Part shown: one piece after another, positions 54,051 through 64,000 of the stretch | Numbering within the stretch: the stretch's first letter is position 1 | How the letters are laid out: each line of letters opens with the position of its first letter | Origin: Nephrocerus scutellatus | Lineage: Eukaryota; Arthropoda; Insecta; Diptera; Pipunculidae | Reading direction: 5' to 3' | Length of the DNA stretch: 64,000 nt | NCBI GenBank assembly: GCA_947095585.1 | Contig: OX352761.1 | Span: forward strand, 56,838,432-56,902,431 | Translations under genes and position numbers: made by a program | Notes under the pieces: generated by a model | The model's input: the letters and a program-made list of their open reading frames with translations, nothing else | What the model was told of the DNA's origin: nothing | Database searches by the model: none

Positions 54051-55740
54051 CCTTGATCGTGCGAAGTCAAAGCAGTCCAGCAGAAAAAGAAAGCATCATC
54101 TGGCAGAACTAGCACTTTTCAAAAGAAAGCTCGAACCTGTCCAGCGTGCGGTGATCAGCACCGAGTATTCAATTGTCCTTTCAAAGCAGAGACCTGCGGA
54201 AAATGCAAGAGCTTAAATTAAAAAGCTGGTCACTGTCAAAGTTTTAAAGATTATATAAAGCAACAGGTCGAAAGAGCCAACAAAAATCTCAAGAAGCAAG
54301 CCTTCAAGTCAATCAAGTAAGTGAAGTCAACAATGCCACGCAACGCAAGTTTGTTGAACCAAAGATCAACGGCGCGAGCGTGAAGTCGATACAGCTTCGA
54401 CATAACGATCATCTCGAAAGTAAACTGGAGCCGCCTTGGAAAACCAACCCGCCAGAGTATCTCAAAACTAGCAGGCAGCGCATTTGGAGATGAAGTTCTG
54501 CTGCTTGGAAGTTTTCCATGTGCCGAATGGAGTTGAAGAGTACGCTGAGTGCTATGTACTCACAATACTCACATCGGCCTTATCAACGTCAACCGACTGC
54601 AACAAGAAGACAGCTCCTGGCATTTTCCAGAAAATGTGAACACAATGCTCGCTGGCATCACAGTTAACGGTTTCATCGACGACATTATTATTGCTGGAGT
54701 CGACGAACAAGATCACGAGCAGCAAATATTCAAAGCCATGGAGCGCATCAGAGAATACGGTTGGAAAAATGCGAGTTCGGTAAGAAGAGTGTGAGTTTTG
54801 TGGTCACATCATCGATTAGAGTGAAATAAAACACATCCGGACAAGCTGACAGCCATCAAAGAACTTCCGACTCCAAAAGACGTATCACAGCTCCGATCGC
54901 TCCTAGGATCAGTCAATGACTACGGAAAATTCATCACAGGAAAGAGCTACGAGGATTCCTCGATAGCACAAATTCTTGGCCAACTCAAGCAAAACCTATA
55001 AACACAATCAGAGGTTGCATTTTCTACGGCTCCATCAAATTTACGCGAGAAAATTCTGGAAGAGCTCCACGAAGGCCATCCAGACGAAGGTCGCATGAAA
55101 CTCCTCGCTCAAGATGAATTTTTCTGGCCCTCGATTAACAAAGATATCGAGAAGAAAGTCAGAACTTGCAAAGCTTGTGCTGTTTCCAGAAAATCACCGA
55201 TTAAATATAAATTAAAACCTTGGGATATACCGAATGAACCATGGTCACGAATTCACATTGACTAGATGGACCATTAAATGTAGAATTCTTCTTTGTAATC
55301 GGCGATGCCTACAGCAAATGGCCTGAAGTCTTCAGAACCAAATCAACAACCTCAGCAAAAACCATAGAATTGCTAAACGATGCTTTCTCCCGCTAAGGTG
55401 ACTGCAAAACAATAGATCGGACAATGGGGCACAATTCAACTCACAAGAATTCAAAGATTTCTTCGAGTCAAATAGAACTGATCACATCAGAACCGCTCCT
55501 TACAATCCTAAGTCGAATGGTCTTGCCGAGCGATTCGTTAATCTAGTAAAAACAGGTATAAAGAAGGAAAAATTAAACGTCGACCAGAAGCTGGAAAGTT
55601 CCTGTTCAACTATCGTCAAACACCAACATATAACTTAGGAATGAAACATCCAGAGAGGGACCAGCTCCGAAACGAACCGAACGAGCTAATGCTAGCATTC
55701 CACCACGATATTTGGATGACTTCGTCAGATTTTATAGGGG
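54051..55740 (+). pseudogene. Gypsy gag/PR scrap, RT and integrase remnants (unit II end)
   Basis: The longest Gypsy segment: Cys knuckles (CPACGDQHRVFNC, CGKCKS, then TAA), protease trace, and at 54505 the native continuation GAAGTTTTCCATGTGCCGAATGG that D2 and D3 lack. RT follows after another internal deletion (VNGFIDDIIIAGVDEQDHEQ at 54668-54720), then integrase with HEGHPDEGRMKLLAQ, CKACAVSRKSP and NPKSNGLAERFVNL. The catalytic blocks are separated by stops and small deletions (for example near 54762 and 55415). It is the same element as 30778-32040, kept more completely on the left. Confidence 0.72.
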
Positions 55741-55984
55741 GAAAAGTTTGGAGAAACAGATCTATATTCCTCTCCTTTTATTCTATCTCTATCTCTTTTT
55801 CTTTTATTCTCACCAAATAAGTCTCGACCTTTAGTCTTGACTTATATTTCATAGAGTTAAGTCCTATTAAAATATCATTTAGGTAAGAGTCTTGATTTAT
55901 ATTTTATAGAGTTAATGCTAATAAAATATCATTTAACTTGTACCTCATTCGTATTACTACCGAGTTTCAACAAGTCGTACATAG

Positions 55985-56915
55985 CGAATTTCTTGCGAAT
56001 AGCTTTGTTCTCGAAATTCCTGACCATAATGATCATATTCCAGAATCTCCATAGGAAGAAATCTTATAGTCACATGTTAGTTCTACATTTCGAATTTCAT
56101 GCGAATCGCTTAAAAAATTGCTTTGTTCCCGAAATTCCAGACAATAATGATCATATTCCAGAATCTCCATAAGAAGAAATCTTATAGTCACATGTTAGTC
56201 CTACATTTCGAATTTCATGCGAATCGCTTAAAAAATTGCTTTGTTCCCGAAATTCCAGACAATAATGATCATATTCCAGAAGTTCCATGGGAAGAAATCT
56301 TATAGTCGCATCTCAGTCCATCATTCCGAATTTCATGCGAATCGCTTAAAAAATTGCTTTGTTCCCGAAATTCCAGACAATAATGATCATATTCCAGAAT
56401 CTCCATAGGAAGAAATCTTATAGTCACATGTTAGTCCTACATTTCGAATTTCATGCGAATCGCTTAAAAAATTGCTTTGTTCCCGAAATTCCAGACAATA
56501 ATGATCATATTCCTGAATCTCCATATGAAGAAATCTTATAGTCACATCTTCGTCCTACATTCCAAATTTCATGCGAATCGCTTGAAAAATGGCTTTGTTC
56601 CAGAAATTCCAGACAATAATGATCATATTCCAGAATCTCCATAGGAAGAAATCTTATAGTCACATCTTAGTCCTACATTCCAAATTTCATGCGAATAGCT
56701 TGAAAATTGCTTTGTTTCAGAAATTCCAGACCATAATGATCATAATCCAGAATTTCCATATGAACACGTCTTATATTCGCTTAAAAAATTGCTTTGTTCC
56801 AGAAATTCCAGACAATACTGATCATATTCCAGAATTTCCATAGGAAGAAGTCTTATAGTCGCATCTTAGTCGTACATTCCGAATTTCATACAAATCGCTT
56901 GAGAATTGGCTTAGT
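55985..56915. repeat. 118-bp satellite array 2, about 8 copies
   Basis: Same satellite and same edge monomers as array 1, half as many copies, so the two arrays differ in copy number although the flanks match. The last units carry deletions (for example TTATATTCGCTTAAAAAA at about 56771). Confidence 0.92.
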
Positions 56916-56935
56916 TCCCAAAATAGTGACATTTC

Positions 56936-57075
56936 ACAGTGTCTCTCTTAATAGAGTCTAATAGCAGTGTCTCACTTAGCAGTGTCTCATATCAACGTCT
57001 CACTTAACAGTGTCTCATTTAACAGTGCCTGACTTACCAGTGTCTCATAACAGTGTCTCTCATAACATTTTACTT
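56936..57075. repeat. Short degenerate repeat CAGTGTCTCACTTAA, copy 2
   Basis: Same as 34213-34350. The spacer to 57453 matches 34350-34729 with small indels; no gene seen. Confidence 0.75.
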
Positions 57076-58127
57076 TTTGAACATGTACCTTTTAGTGAGA
57101 AGTTGTCACGCCTAAAATTAAAACTGTTCATGTTAATTTCCTAATCGGATTTACACAGGCGTGTATGGCCTGAATAAAATCGGGTTTATTTTTTAAGTTA
57201 ATTTTTACGAATATGGCAGACCATCGGGAACAAATTGGCACATTATTAATGATGACGAAATCATAAAATCGGGTTTCATTCCTTTGTAATACTCAATATT
57301 CAATTTCTCACCATGTGCTATGAAAGGTCGAAAATAAAAGCAAGAGTGAGTATTAACTCCCGTAGTGCAAAATCGCTTTTTCTCGTTTTCGTCAAAAGTC
57401 GCACAAAAAGCCGACTCGCTGTGTGCAAAATCCAAACCAAAGCTGTATGCTCAACTGTATGCACACTAATGCAATGAACATTACCAAACGCGTCTTTGTT
57501 TGTGGGATGTGAATACAGTGTACAAAAAATAAGCAGTCGCAAAGAGCGAGAAACGTAAGATGAGGCAGAGGAAAACAGAAAAATTATATATGGATTTTGC
57601 TCTTTAGTTGATTACTAATACAAATACGTTTGGGATAAATCTAAACATGGATCTGTGTACGATCGGAACAGTTGGGCTTTCTATAAAGATGGTTTTGATT
57701 ATAGCCCACTTTAAATATCTGCGTAATTTTTATTTCGATCGGATTTTTAGTTTTGGCTGTAAGTGTTTTAAGCAGAATCATAAATTCTTAGGATTTGGTG
57801 TATGTGTTTGGTGTATTAAACATTTGCTGAAAATGGTAAGGGATAGATCCTCTGCAGACGGTTTTGCCTGTTTTGTTTATTTTTTCATTAACAAATTACC
57901 GACTGCGGCTATTATTAAAAAACTAATTAAGGACAGTAAAAAAGGCGTCTAAATGACTGCCTGGATGACCTTTTTAGTGATATAGTGAAAACAGGTAAGT
58001 CCCGAAATTTCGTAATTGCAATCAAATGTCACTTTATAAATGAAAAAAGATTTGGATGAACTTTTTAATGATATTCTGAAAATAGTAAACTTATGAATGA
58101 AAACAGGAAAACCCCAAAACCATTTAA

Positions 58128-58460
58128 TTACAGGCATTCACTCGATTTTAATATTTTGCACTCGCGGTCACTGACAGTGCCTTGGGGAACACCGGCTTTT
58201 ATGCGGTAAATACTGGATTTGAAACCGTCCAATATGACCCGAATTGAACGGTCAGAAATGTAGTTATTATTGCATAGCACATTGTGAGAAATATTTTTCC
58301 TTGGCTTAAGGCAAATTAGACGGTCACTATATTTGAATATTTTATTTACAACGACATAATAATGAGTATACGCGAAGTAATAAATAATGAGGTTAAGAAA
58401 TGATGTGGAACAGGATTTTATGATTTCGTCATTAATAAGTCCTGAACAGGGATTTTGCAA
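58128..58460 (-). pseudogene. LINE reverse transcriptase scrap in block A (copy 3)
   Basis: Same 110-aa frame as 21333-21665 with two or three substitutions, again ending after AGVPQGTV. Confidence 0.55.
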
Positions 58461-58773
58461 AAAAGGCGAGAAGCTACTTTTTCTTAAATTTTTCGCCTTT
58501 TGCTTTTGTGTGACGATTTAAAAGCGATTATGCCCAAATCGACAAAATAAAAGGAGAGAAAACTGAGAAAAAAAATTTGCTTAGTTTCCTCTTTAGTAAA
58601 AATATATAAATAGATAATTTAGTAATTGTATTAATATATTGTAAAATGATCAAAGAAATGATATCCGGATTCAAAGAAATCGATTTGATATGGTTTAATC
58701 CCTTTAGATGACCTTATATATATATATATATATAGAAATTCAATTAATTAACTATTGAAATTTCATATTTCTC

Positions 58774-58996
58774 AGCGTCGCCAAGGCTCAGTGGATAAGA
58801 GCATGGCTTCTGAGCAAGAGGTTCGTGGTTCGAATTCCAGTAGCACCAAATGTATTTTTAACGGTGTCCCACCTCTTGCGAAAGTCTGACACACATCCGA
58901 GAGTAATAACTTGGCACATAAAGCTTCTCAATTCGCCGTTCGGATCCGGCAGTAAATTGTAGGTCCCCTCTATTTATGTGAAAAATATACATGCTC
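58774..58996 (+). mobile_element. tRNA-derived SINE, 3'-truncated (unit III)
   Basis: As in unit I, ending ATACATGCTC joined to Copia gag. Units I and III thus share the same deletion junction and descend from one rearranged copy. A box AGGCTCAGTGG and B box GGTTCGAATTCC present. Confidence 0.85.
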
Positions 58997-58997
58997 G

Positions 58998-59769
58998 AAT
59001 GACATGACGAATCAGTCAGTTTGTGTCAAAAGCGAGCCGAATGGCACATGAAATCGTAGACCAAGGTGAAAAATGATCAGAGAACATAAAAATGGTGCGC
59101 ATCATTAGCAGTTTGAAGCCGAAATATCGTAATTTCAAGACTGTCTGGTACAATATCAAAGAGACTAGAACGTTTGACAGTTTACTTGCACGATTGCAAC
59201 TGGAAGAAGACCAACTGAATAAAATGGACGACGTTCCATCGGAAGCTGCTTTCCGTGCAAAATTTAAGTCAAAGCAGCAGCAAACAAGAAAGAAGCAATC
59301 AACGTCGATTGATGAGCTAAAAAAGAAAACAAAATGCAACAAATGTCATGAAGTTGGTCGTTGGAAAAGAGAATGTCCGAAGCGTGGTGACAAATCGTCT
59401 GAAAGTAAGAAGGGCGGTTGCGATGCTATATTTTGTGTGAATCTTGAGAATTCAGGTGCCACATAACACATGTCTTCTCGCATCCAATGGTTCGTTGATT
59501 ATAAGAAGTGTGATGTCGAGCGGTTTGTCCAAATCGCAAATGGCTGTAATGTCGGAAAAATGCACCGTGCTTCGCACAAACCAGCGCAAGAACGAGAGGC
59601 TGCAAAAGGCGAATATTTAATAAAATTTAAAAAACTAAATGAGAAAGATGTGAATCGAGTTCATTTGGGTCATATCATCGGTGATGGCGATGATGTCAAG
59701 AAGCAACTGTCGACTGAGCAAGTGTCGATCCAGAAATCGTCGGCAGAGCAACGAACGAGAAGCCACTAG
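58998..59769 (+). pseudogene. Copia gag C-terminus, knuckle, PR and linker (unit III)
   Basis: The only copy with an uninterrupted knuckle region: CNKCHEVGRWKRECPKRGDK (59333-59390), with Arg in place of the zinc-binding His. The frame (59092-59466) stops at TAA in SGAT-stop-HMSS, inside the protease motif, which already has Asn for the catalytic Asp. The next frame (59470-59769) contains the deleted integrase joint and the Lys-rich region, as in unit I. Confidence 0.75.
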
Positions 59770-59771
59770 TC

Positions 59772-60731
59772 GTGGAAGAGCATCCGCAGTGTATCGGCAC
59801 GAATGACAATGGATTTGATACAGCATCCATGTCTGATAATGAGTTCTTCGATACAAACGATATCACGTTGACAGCAGATGACGATGAGGATGAGATCGAG
59901 AACGTACGCAAAAATATGAGTTATAATTTGCCTAAGAAAGTTAACGAACCAGATCGATTGATAGTAATTGGATATTCAGCTGTCGTGTTGGAGCCCAACA
60001 CGTATGAAGAAGCAATAAATTCCGAGGAAGCTGCTAAATGGCGAGTTGCGATGAAGGATGAGCTGCAATCACTGAAGAAGAATTCGACATGGGAGTTGGT
60101 GAAACGTCCGAAGAACCGCAACTTCGTCGGATGTCGATGGGTTTATAAATTGAAGTCAAATCCATCTGGACCAATTTTCAAAGCTCGTCTAGTCGCAAAA
60201 GTTTTTTCGCAACGAGAAGGAGTTGATTATGGTGAAACGTGTTCACCAGTGGTCCGATACGATTCCATTCGGACTATCCTAACGATCGCCGCAGCAGAAG
60301 ATCTGGAGATGGAGCAGTTTGATATAAAGACTGCGTTTTTGAACGGTGACCTAGACGAAGAGATTTTTATGGAGGCACCGAAAGGACTAGATATGGAGGA
60401 AGAGAACATGGTTTTCCGACTTAAGACAAGTTTATATGGGTTGAAGCAAGCATGCAGAGTGTGGAACAAGAAATTCACGAAGTTCCTCAGTGATTTCAAC
60501 TTGGTGCAGTCGAAGGCAGATTCATGTGTGTTCAGCGGCCATATCAACGGTATGAAAGTCGTGTTATTATTGTACGTGGACGACGGATTGGTTCTATCGA
60601 AATGCAGAAACACGATTGAGTCAGTGATGAATTATCTGTCAGATAATTTCGAGATGACACGAGGCAGCGTAGGTAATTATGGCATGGAGATACATCGAAA
60701 CAGACAGAAGAAGACGATTTTCATCAATTAG
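59772..60731 (+). pseudogene. Copia reverse transcriptase, 319-aa frame (unit III)
   Basis: Counterpart of 22868-23827 with about half a dozen amino-acid differences (for example VFRLKTS for ACRLKTS). All catalytic Asp (D184, D270, D271) are present and the same terminal TAG is at 60729-60731, so the stop predates duplication. Surrounding domains are missing, so no functional pol can be made. Confidence 0.85.
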
Positions 60732-61240
60732 AAAGCATACATTAAGAAAGTCGTCGAAAAGTTCAACATGCAGGATTTGAAGCACATTTCGACTCCAGCT
60801 GACAGCAATGTCATGTTGACCTAATTGTGCGAAGATGACAGCGTCGACTTCCCGTATAGGCAAGCAATTGGATCTCTTATGTTTGCCGCTATCGTATCGT
60901 ATGCAGTGGGAGAAGTCAGCAGATTTATGGACAATCCTGAGCAATCGCATGTTTCGGCTGTTAAGCGCATTCTTCGATATTTGAATAAAACGGCCGAAAG
61001 AGGATTCGAGTATTCTGGATCGTCGACAGGATTAAGTTGATCAAGAAATCTGAATTGCATCAGCGGACCAAACACATCGCTGTTCGGCTACATTTTATCC
61101 GGCAGCTGTATGAATCAAAGGTAATTCTCATCGATTACGTATGCAGTGAGGACCAGCTTGGAGACGTGTTGACGAAGCCATTGCCAATTCAAAAGTTTAC
61201 CAAGAATATAGAGATGTTGGGAATCGAAGACACGAAATAA
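60732..61240 (+). pseudogene. Copia RT end and RNase H (unit III)
   Basis: Includes PYRQAIGSLMFAAI, a small deletion (TRPDI missing at about 60897), SRFMDNPEQSHVSAVKRILR, a stop, then a frame 61037-61240 with RTKHIAVRLHFIRQL and DQLGDVLTKPLPIQKFTK, the conserved end of Copia RNase H, finishing at the native stop. The 11 bases lost in unit I are present here. Confidence 0.75.
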
Positions 61241-61250
61241 TTAGTGGGAG

Positions 61251-61434
61251 TGATGGATTTGAATTATTCCCGCCCTTGTCATTCTTTATATGTCATGCAC
61301 ACTCAATGTGTTCTTTTGTTTTGTCAGTCTTAAGCACACCACTGACGGTGCAACAACGTTTTTCTTATTAAGGCATATTAAAGTATATTTCTTTGTTGTG
61401 TTTTATTTTAATCAAAACACTGATAACTTCCAAT
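61251..61434 (+). repeat. Copia 3' LTR (unit III)
   Basis: TGATGGATTTGAATTATTCC to ATAACTTCCAAT, followed directly by GCTAGG and the SINE tail. With 36352 it brackets the original insertion. Confidence 0.82.
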
Positions 61435-61495
61435 GCTAGGCCTTGGACCGCAATGATGTGTCGCGCCGAATATTATTATTATATTTATCATTAAT
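61435..61495 (+). mobile_element. SINE 3' tail right of Copia
   Basis: GCTAGGCCTTGGACCGC, GTGTCGCGCCGAATATTATT and an AT-rich end match the 3' part of the full SINE at 9021-9297 (minus strand there). It is the missing end of the SINE at 36103-36351. Confidence 0.8.
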
Positions 61496-61654
61496 TTAAA
61501 AACCAACACTTAAAAAAGGGTAGGCTTTGTCGAATACACGGCTGCGGGATTCTAGCGTGACAACAACCTCTGCGCGGGACGAAAGAAAAGAAAACAAAGA
61601 TCTTCTTGTCTTTGGGACGGATACACGAACGGACACCTGAAACTCTCAGTACGG

Positions 61655-61708
61655 CATATTTCCCAAAATTCCAGAGCATAATGACCATATTCTAGAATTG
61701 CCATAGGA
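61655..61708. repeat. Single diverged 118-bp satellite fragment
   Basis: CCCAAAATTCCAGAGCATAA, TGACCATATTC and GCCATAGGAAGA match the satellite consensus with several changes. The stretch 61496-61654 before it shows nothing recognisable. Confidence 0.6.
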
Positions 61709-62012
61709 AGATGCGGATTTTGAAAATATTTCGACGAACTGCAAATATAAATTTTCCTTCCCTGCGGATTTTGAAAAACACTTTGTTGAACTGCAAATAT
61801 AAATTTTCCTTTGAAAAATGCGGATTTTGAAAGTATTTCGACGAACTGCAAATATAAATTTTCCTTTGGAAAATGCGGATTTTGAAAATATTTCGACGAA
61901 CTGCAAATATAAATTTTCCTTTGGAAAATGCGGATTTTGAAAACACTTTGTTGAACTGCAAATATAAATTTTCCTTGGAAAATGCGGATTTTGAAAATAT
62001 TTCGACGACCAC
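61709..62012. repeat. ~55-bp tandem array, about six copies
   Basis: ATGCGGATTTTGAAAATATT, TCGACGAACTGCAAATATAA and ATTTTCCTTTGGAAA recur at about 61710, 61763, 61820, 61874, 61933 and 61982. Units alternate between ATTTCGACGAACTG and CACTTTGTTGAACTG. A single copy of the junction lies inverted at 62836-62865 inside a Gypsy LTR end, so the array is probably LTR-derived. Confidence 0.82.
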
Positions 62013-62092
62013 ACGACGAAAACGCAATTAAACATGGCTGTTGCTCCACTAAACATTTCACTTTTAAGAATCCGGTCTCGAAATGATCAAAA

Positions 62093-62419
62093 TGTTTCGG
62101 CAATTAAAATCTCTATTGCGCGACAAGCAGTGGACTGTACTTTGCGATTTTTAATAAGAACAACAGTAATCCAAAATTTAGAGTGCGAAAACACTTTTAT
62201 TTCAATTTTTAATTTTGCAACAATTGGAGGACGAACTTAAGCGTACAATATTTATTATAGAAGAGAACAAAGCAAGATGCCGGAAGTCATTTTTTATACA
62301 TAAAAGAAGAATGTTGTACTAGATTTATTATAATAACGAAATACATAGTAGATGTTAATTTTTGACCTTATAAATATTTCAATGACACAAATGTTTACAA
62401 ATGAACATTTACAATTTAA
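62093..62419 (-). repeat. Inverted BEL-type LTR copy
   Basis: Reverse complement of the LTR at 30443-30777, diverged by a few per cent and lacking the first bases (TGATGGCCGG). On the minus strand it follows a Gypsy gag N-terminus; in the cores the same LTR precedes the Gypsy gag C-terminal part. Confidence 0.7.
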
Positions 62420-62742
62420 CAGAAGGTTTGATAGTTTTCTTGTGAAAACTTGCTGAACACAAGCTAGATCTTCATTTGTGGCGTTAGTTCAGCTGGCAAG
62501 TACGTTTCGTATCTATTGAACCACGTCTCGAACTGTGATTGTGTGATTAATTTCGCAGCTTCATTGAACTTGCGTTGATTTGAATCGATTACAGCTTCTT
62601 GTTGTACTTCGCCAGATTGGCCTAAACGTTAATCTGCGAAAAGTTGCGTATTTAAGCCATGAGCTTGTTTCTAGGCTTGAATTTCGCTTGCGGCCTTGGC
62701 TTCTTCTGCTTGTTGCTTCATAAATTTCTCCATGTCGGACAT
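62420..62742 (-). pseudogene. gag: Gypsy gag N-terminus (minus strand)
   Basis: From ATG at 62742: MSDMEKFMKQQAEEAKAASE, then a TAG, further on a TAA, then NQRKFNEAAKLITQSQFETW and RYETYLPAELTPQMKI before another stop. This is the start of a K02A2.6-like Gypsy Gag. At 62420 it runs into the BEL-type LTR. It may be the N-terminal half of the same family whose Cys knuckles appear at 42881, since the LTR interrupts both. Confidence 0.6.
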
Positions 62743-62792
62743 TTTTAGGTTATGCACGTGTGAATCTCGAAAACATTTTTTTTAAAAATTCC

Positions 62793-62870
62793 TTAAAATC
62801 CCCGTTACCACTGTTGTATTTCGGTAGTGATTCGAAATCCGCATTTTCCAAAGGAAAATTTATGCTTAAA
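62793..62870 (-). other. Gypsy primer site and LTR end (minus strand)
   Basis: On the minus strand ...AAATACAACAG is followed by TGGTAACGGGGATTTTAAGG (62810-62791), a plausible primer site, about 50 bases before the gag ATG. The LTR end upstream includes the ATTTTCCTTTGGAAAATGCG segment shared with the 55-bp array. Region 62871-63096 has no recognised feature except that it should contain the LTR of the next element. Confidence 0.45.
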
Positions 62871-63096
62871 GTTCAATGAAATATTCTTAAAACAACGCAT
62901 TATTTTTGGAAAGAAGGAAATTCTTCAAGGCCGCTTTTTTCAAGCCATATTTATATTTCTATCAGGAGCATATCAAGATAACTAAAGTTTGATGAATAAA
63001 AAAGTCAAACCATCGCAATAATCTAATCGTCATCAGACGCCATCAATTTGGTATCAAATTATTTTAACTTGAACTACCAGACGCATTACAACAAAT

Positions 63097-63114
63097 TGGC
63101 GAGGTCATCGGTTA
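63097..63114 (+). other. Probable primer binding site of a BEL element
   Basis: TGGCGAGGTCATCGGTTA follows ATTACAACAAAT about 310 bases before a BEL-type gag. The CA end and TGG start fit an LTR-primer junction; the tRNA was not identified. 63115-63408 is AT-rich leader without a gene. Confidence 0.45.
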
Positions 63115-63408
63115 GCAGATTTTTGTGGCCATCTGTCAAACGATACAGAAAATATTTTTCTATGTCAATCAAGTTCATCACAAATTGTAAAAAAAAATTA
63201 AATTCAATATTAAAATAATAATATGAGTAATAATTATAATTTTTTTGTATCTATAAAACAATTAATTTTGATGTTGACAGAAATTCTCTTTAATTCAGTG
63301 ACAGTATATTTTCAGTGTCAATATCGTTTTCTAACAAAAGGAATATTTTAAGTTGATAGTGATTTTTATAATTAGACTGAATTATATTATATTTAATTAT
63401 CTTCAATT

Positions 63409-64000
63409 ATGGAAGCAATAGAAGTAACTAAATGTAGAAACTGCATTCGTGGTTTGAAAGGTCGAGTCACTTACTATAAAAATCAATTAGATAAAAATCT
63501 TTCCAAATCAACTAAAGGTGAACTAGAGTCATAGAGTAAGTTCGACGAAGCACAGTTGAATCTAGAGCTAGCAGATCCAGATGAGGAAGGTTCTCGTGCT
63601 CGTGATGACTTTGAAACTAATTGTCAACTAGTAGAATCTGGAATTAGAAATGGATTGGATTAAATTCAGCAACAATCTTTTCAGGTTCAAAATATTCAGC
63701 CATCAGCGATCGAAAATTTTGAAATCAATGGAAAGTTTCTGAATTTAGCAATCCCAGAAATTACTTTACCAAAATTCGATGGGTCATTTTTATCTTGGTT
63801 GGAATTTCGTCAAACGTTTTTAATTCGCGTACACAATGAAGTTAGACTAAACGAAACTTTGAAATTCACAATGTTGCAGGATTATTTAAAAGGAGGCATC
63901 GCTTTTCACTTTATTCAATCAGTTCCAAACTCGAAAGAGAACTATATAAAAGTGTGGGGTGCTCTATTTAAGCATTACGAAAATGAGCCACGCATAAGGA
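63409..64000 (+). pseudogene. gag: BEL/Pao gag, two stops, runs off window
   Basis: ATG at 63409 (MEAIEVTKCRNCIRGLKGRV). A TAG at 63532-63534 and a TAA at 63661-63663 interrupt the same frame. Further on LPKFDGSFLSWLEFRQTFL, LNETLKFTMLQDYLKGGIAF and YIKVWGALFKHYENEP match the DUF1759-like capsid of BEL/Pao Gag. The remainder lies beyond 64000. It is not an obvious continuation of the BEL in the cores, whose gag is missing. Confidence 0.75.

Larger units (their letters stand above)
34730..57453. repeat. Composite repeat unit II (22.7 kb)
   Basis: Same order as unit I, but block A is followed by a complete SINE-Copia LTR-gag start, and the core is present three times in tandem (D2 from 37496, D3 from 43256, D4 from 49337; periods 5,760 and 6,081). 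It ends in Gypsy, satellite and spacer matching unit I. Confidence 0.85.
57454..61493. repeat. Composite repeat unit III (partial)
   Basis: Block A with LINE scrap and truncated SINE, the most complete Copia copy (gag C-terminus to 3' LTR), then the SINE tail. It lacks BEL, LINEs, Gypsy and satellite and runs into unrelated sequence at about 61495. A deletion of about 115 bases in block A (near 57796) distinguishes it from units I and II. Confidence 0.83.

Noticed and set aside
61552..62103. Minus-strand 183-aa frame across the 55-bp array
   Set aside because: Three overlapping frames are open because of the repeat; peptides are repeats of IFKIRIFQ type and none continues into a recognisable protein.

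Overview
This window looks like insect (at least arthropod) genomic DNA made almost entirely of transposable elements and satellites. No ordinary host gene could be recognised. The evidence is several Ty3/Gypsy families (one errantivirus-like with a tRNA-Ser type primer site), BEL/Pao and Copia pol and gag remnants, APE-type LINE fragments, a tRNA-derived SINE with Pol III A and B boxes, short TA-flanked inverted-repeat elements, and AT-rich 118-bp satellite. Nothing is organised like bacterial operons. Family names below rest on motif reading of the sequence, not on database searches.

Left part, 1-5416: TE-1, a Gypsy-type LTR element with very long LTRs (about 2.1 kb) packed with 118-bp and 81-bp tandem repeats. 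Its internal region is only about 2 kb and holds a broken gag and a protease; RT, RNase H and integrase are missing. 5417-8653: a minus-strand, heavily deleted errantivirus-like element (TE-3). 8654-10521: a 934-bp unit in two tandem copies, each carrying a full tRNA-SINE with 15-bp target duplications. 10543-11049: a TA-flanked inverted-repeat element.

11640-20371: TE-2, a nearly complete Gypsy-type element related to TE-1. It has 4-bp target duplications, a Lys-type primer site, an intact 413-aa gag, a textbook -1 frameshift signal (GGGAAAC plus hairpin), and a long pol broken by one in-frame TGA in RT. Its 5' LTR is 925 bp and its 3' LTR 1423 bp, because a 53-bp repeat has one copy in the first and about ten in the second. 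A second inverted-repeat element sits in its 3' untranslated region.

20549-61493: a large composite repeat. The unit is block A (with a minus-strand LINE RT scrap and a SINE), Copia, BEL/Pao integrase interrupted by a LINE that itself holds another LINE tail, a BEL LTR, Gypsy fragments, a 118-bp satellite array and a spacer. It occurs as unit I (20549-34729), unit II (34730-57453) and partial unit III (57454-61493). In unit II the Copia-knuckle/BEL/LINE/LTR/Gypsy core is itself repeated three times in tandem with a 5.8-6.1 kb period. Shared and private deletions allow part of the amplification history to be read.

61494-64000: satellite remnants, an array of about 55-bp repeats, an inverted BEL-type LTR lying in a minus-strand Gypsy gag remnant, and the start of another BEL/Pao element (primer site plus gag with two stops) that runs off the window. 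Overall this is a nested, repeatedly duplicated TE island of the kind found in insect heterochromatin. Whether it is transcribed, for example as a piRNA source, cannot be told from sequence.
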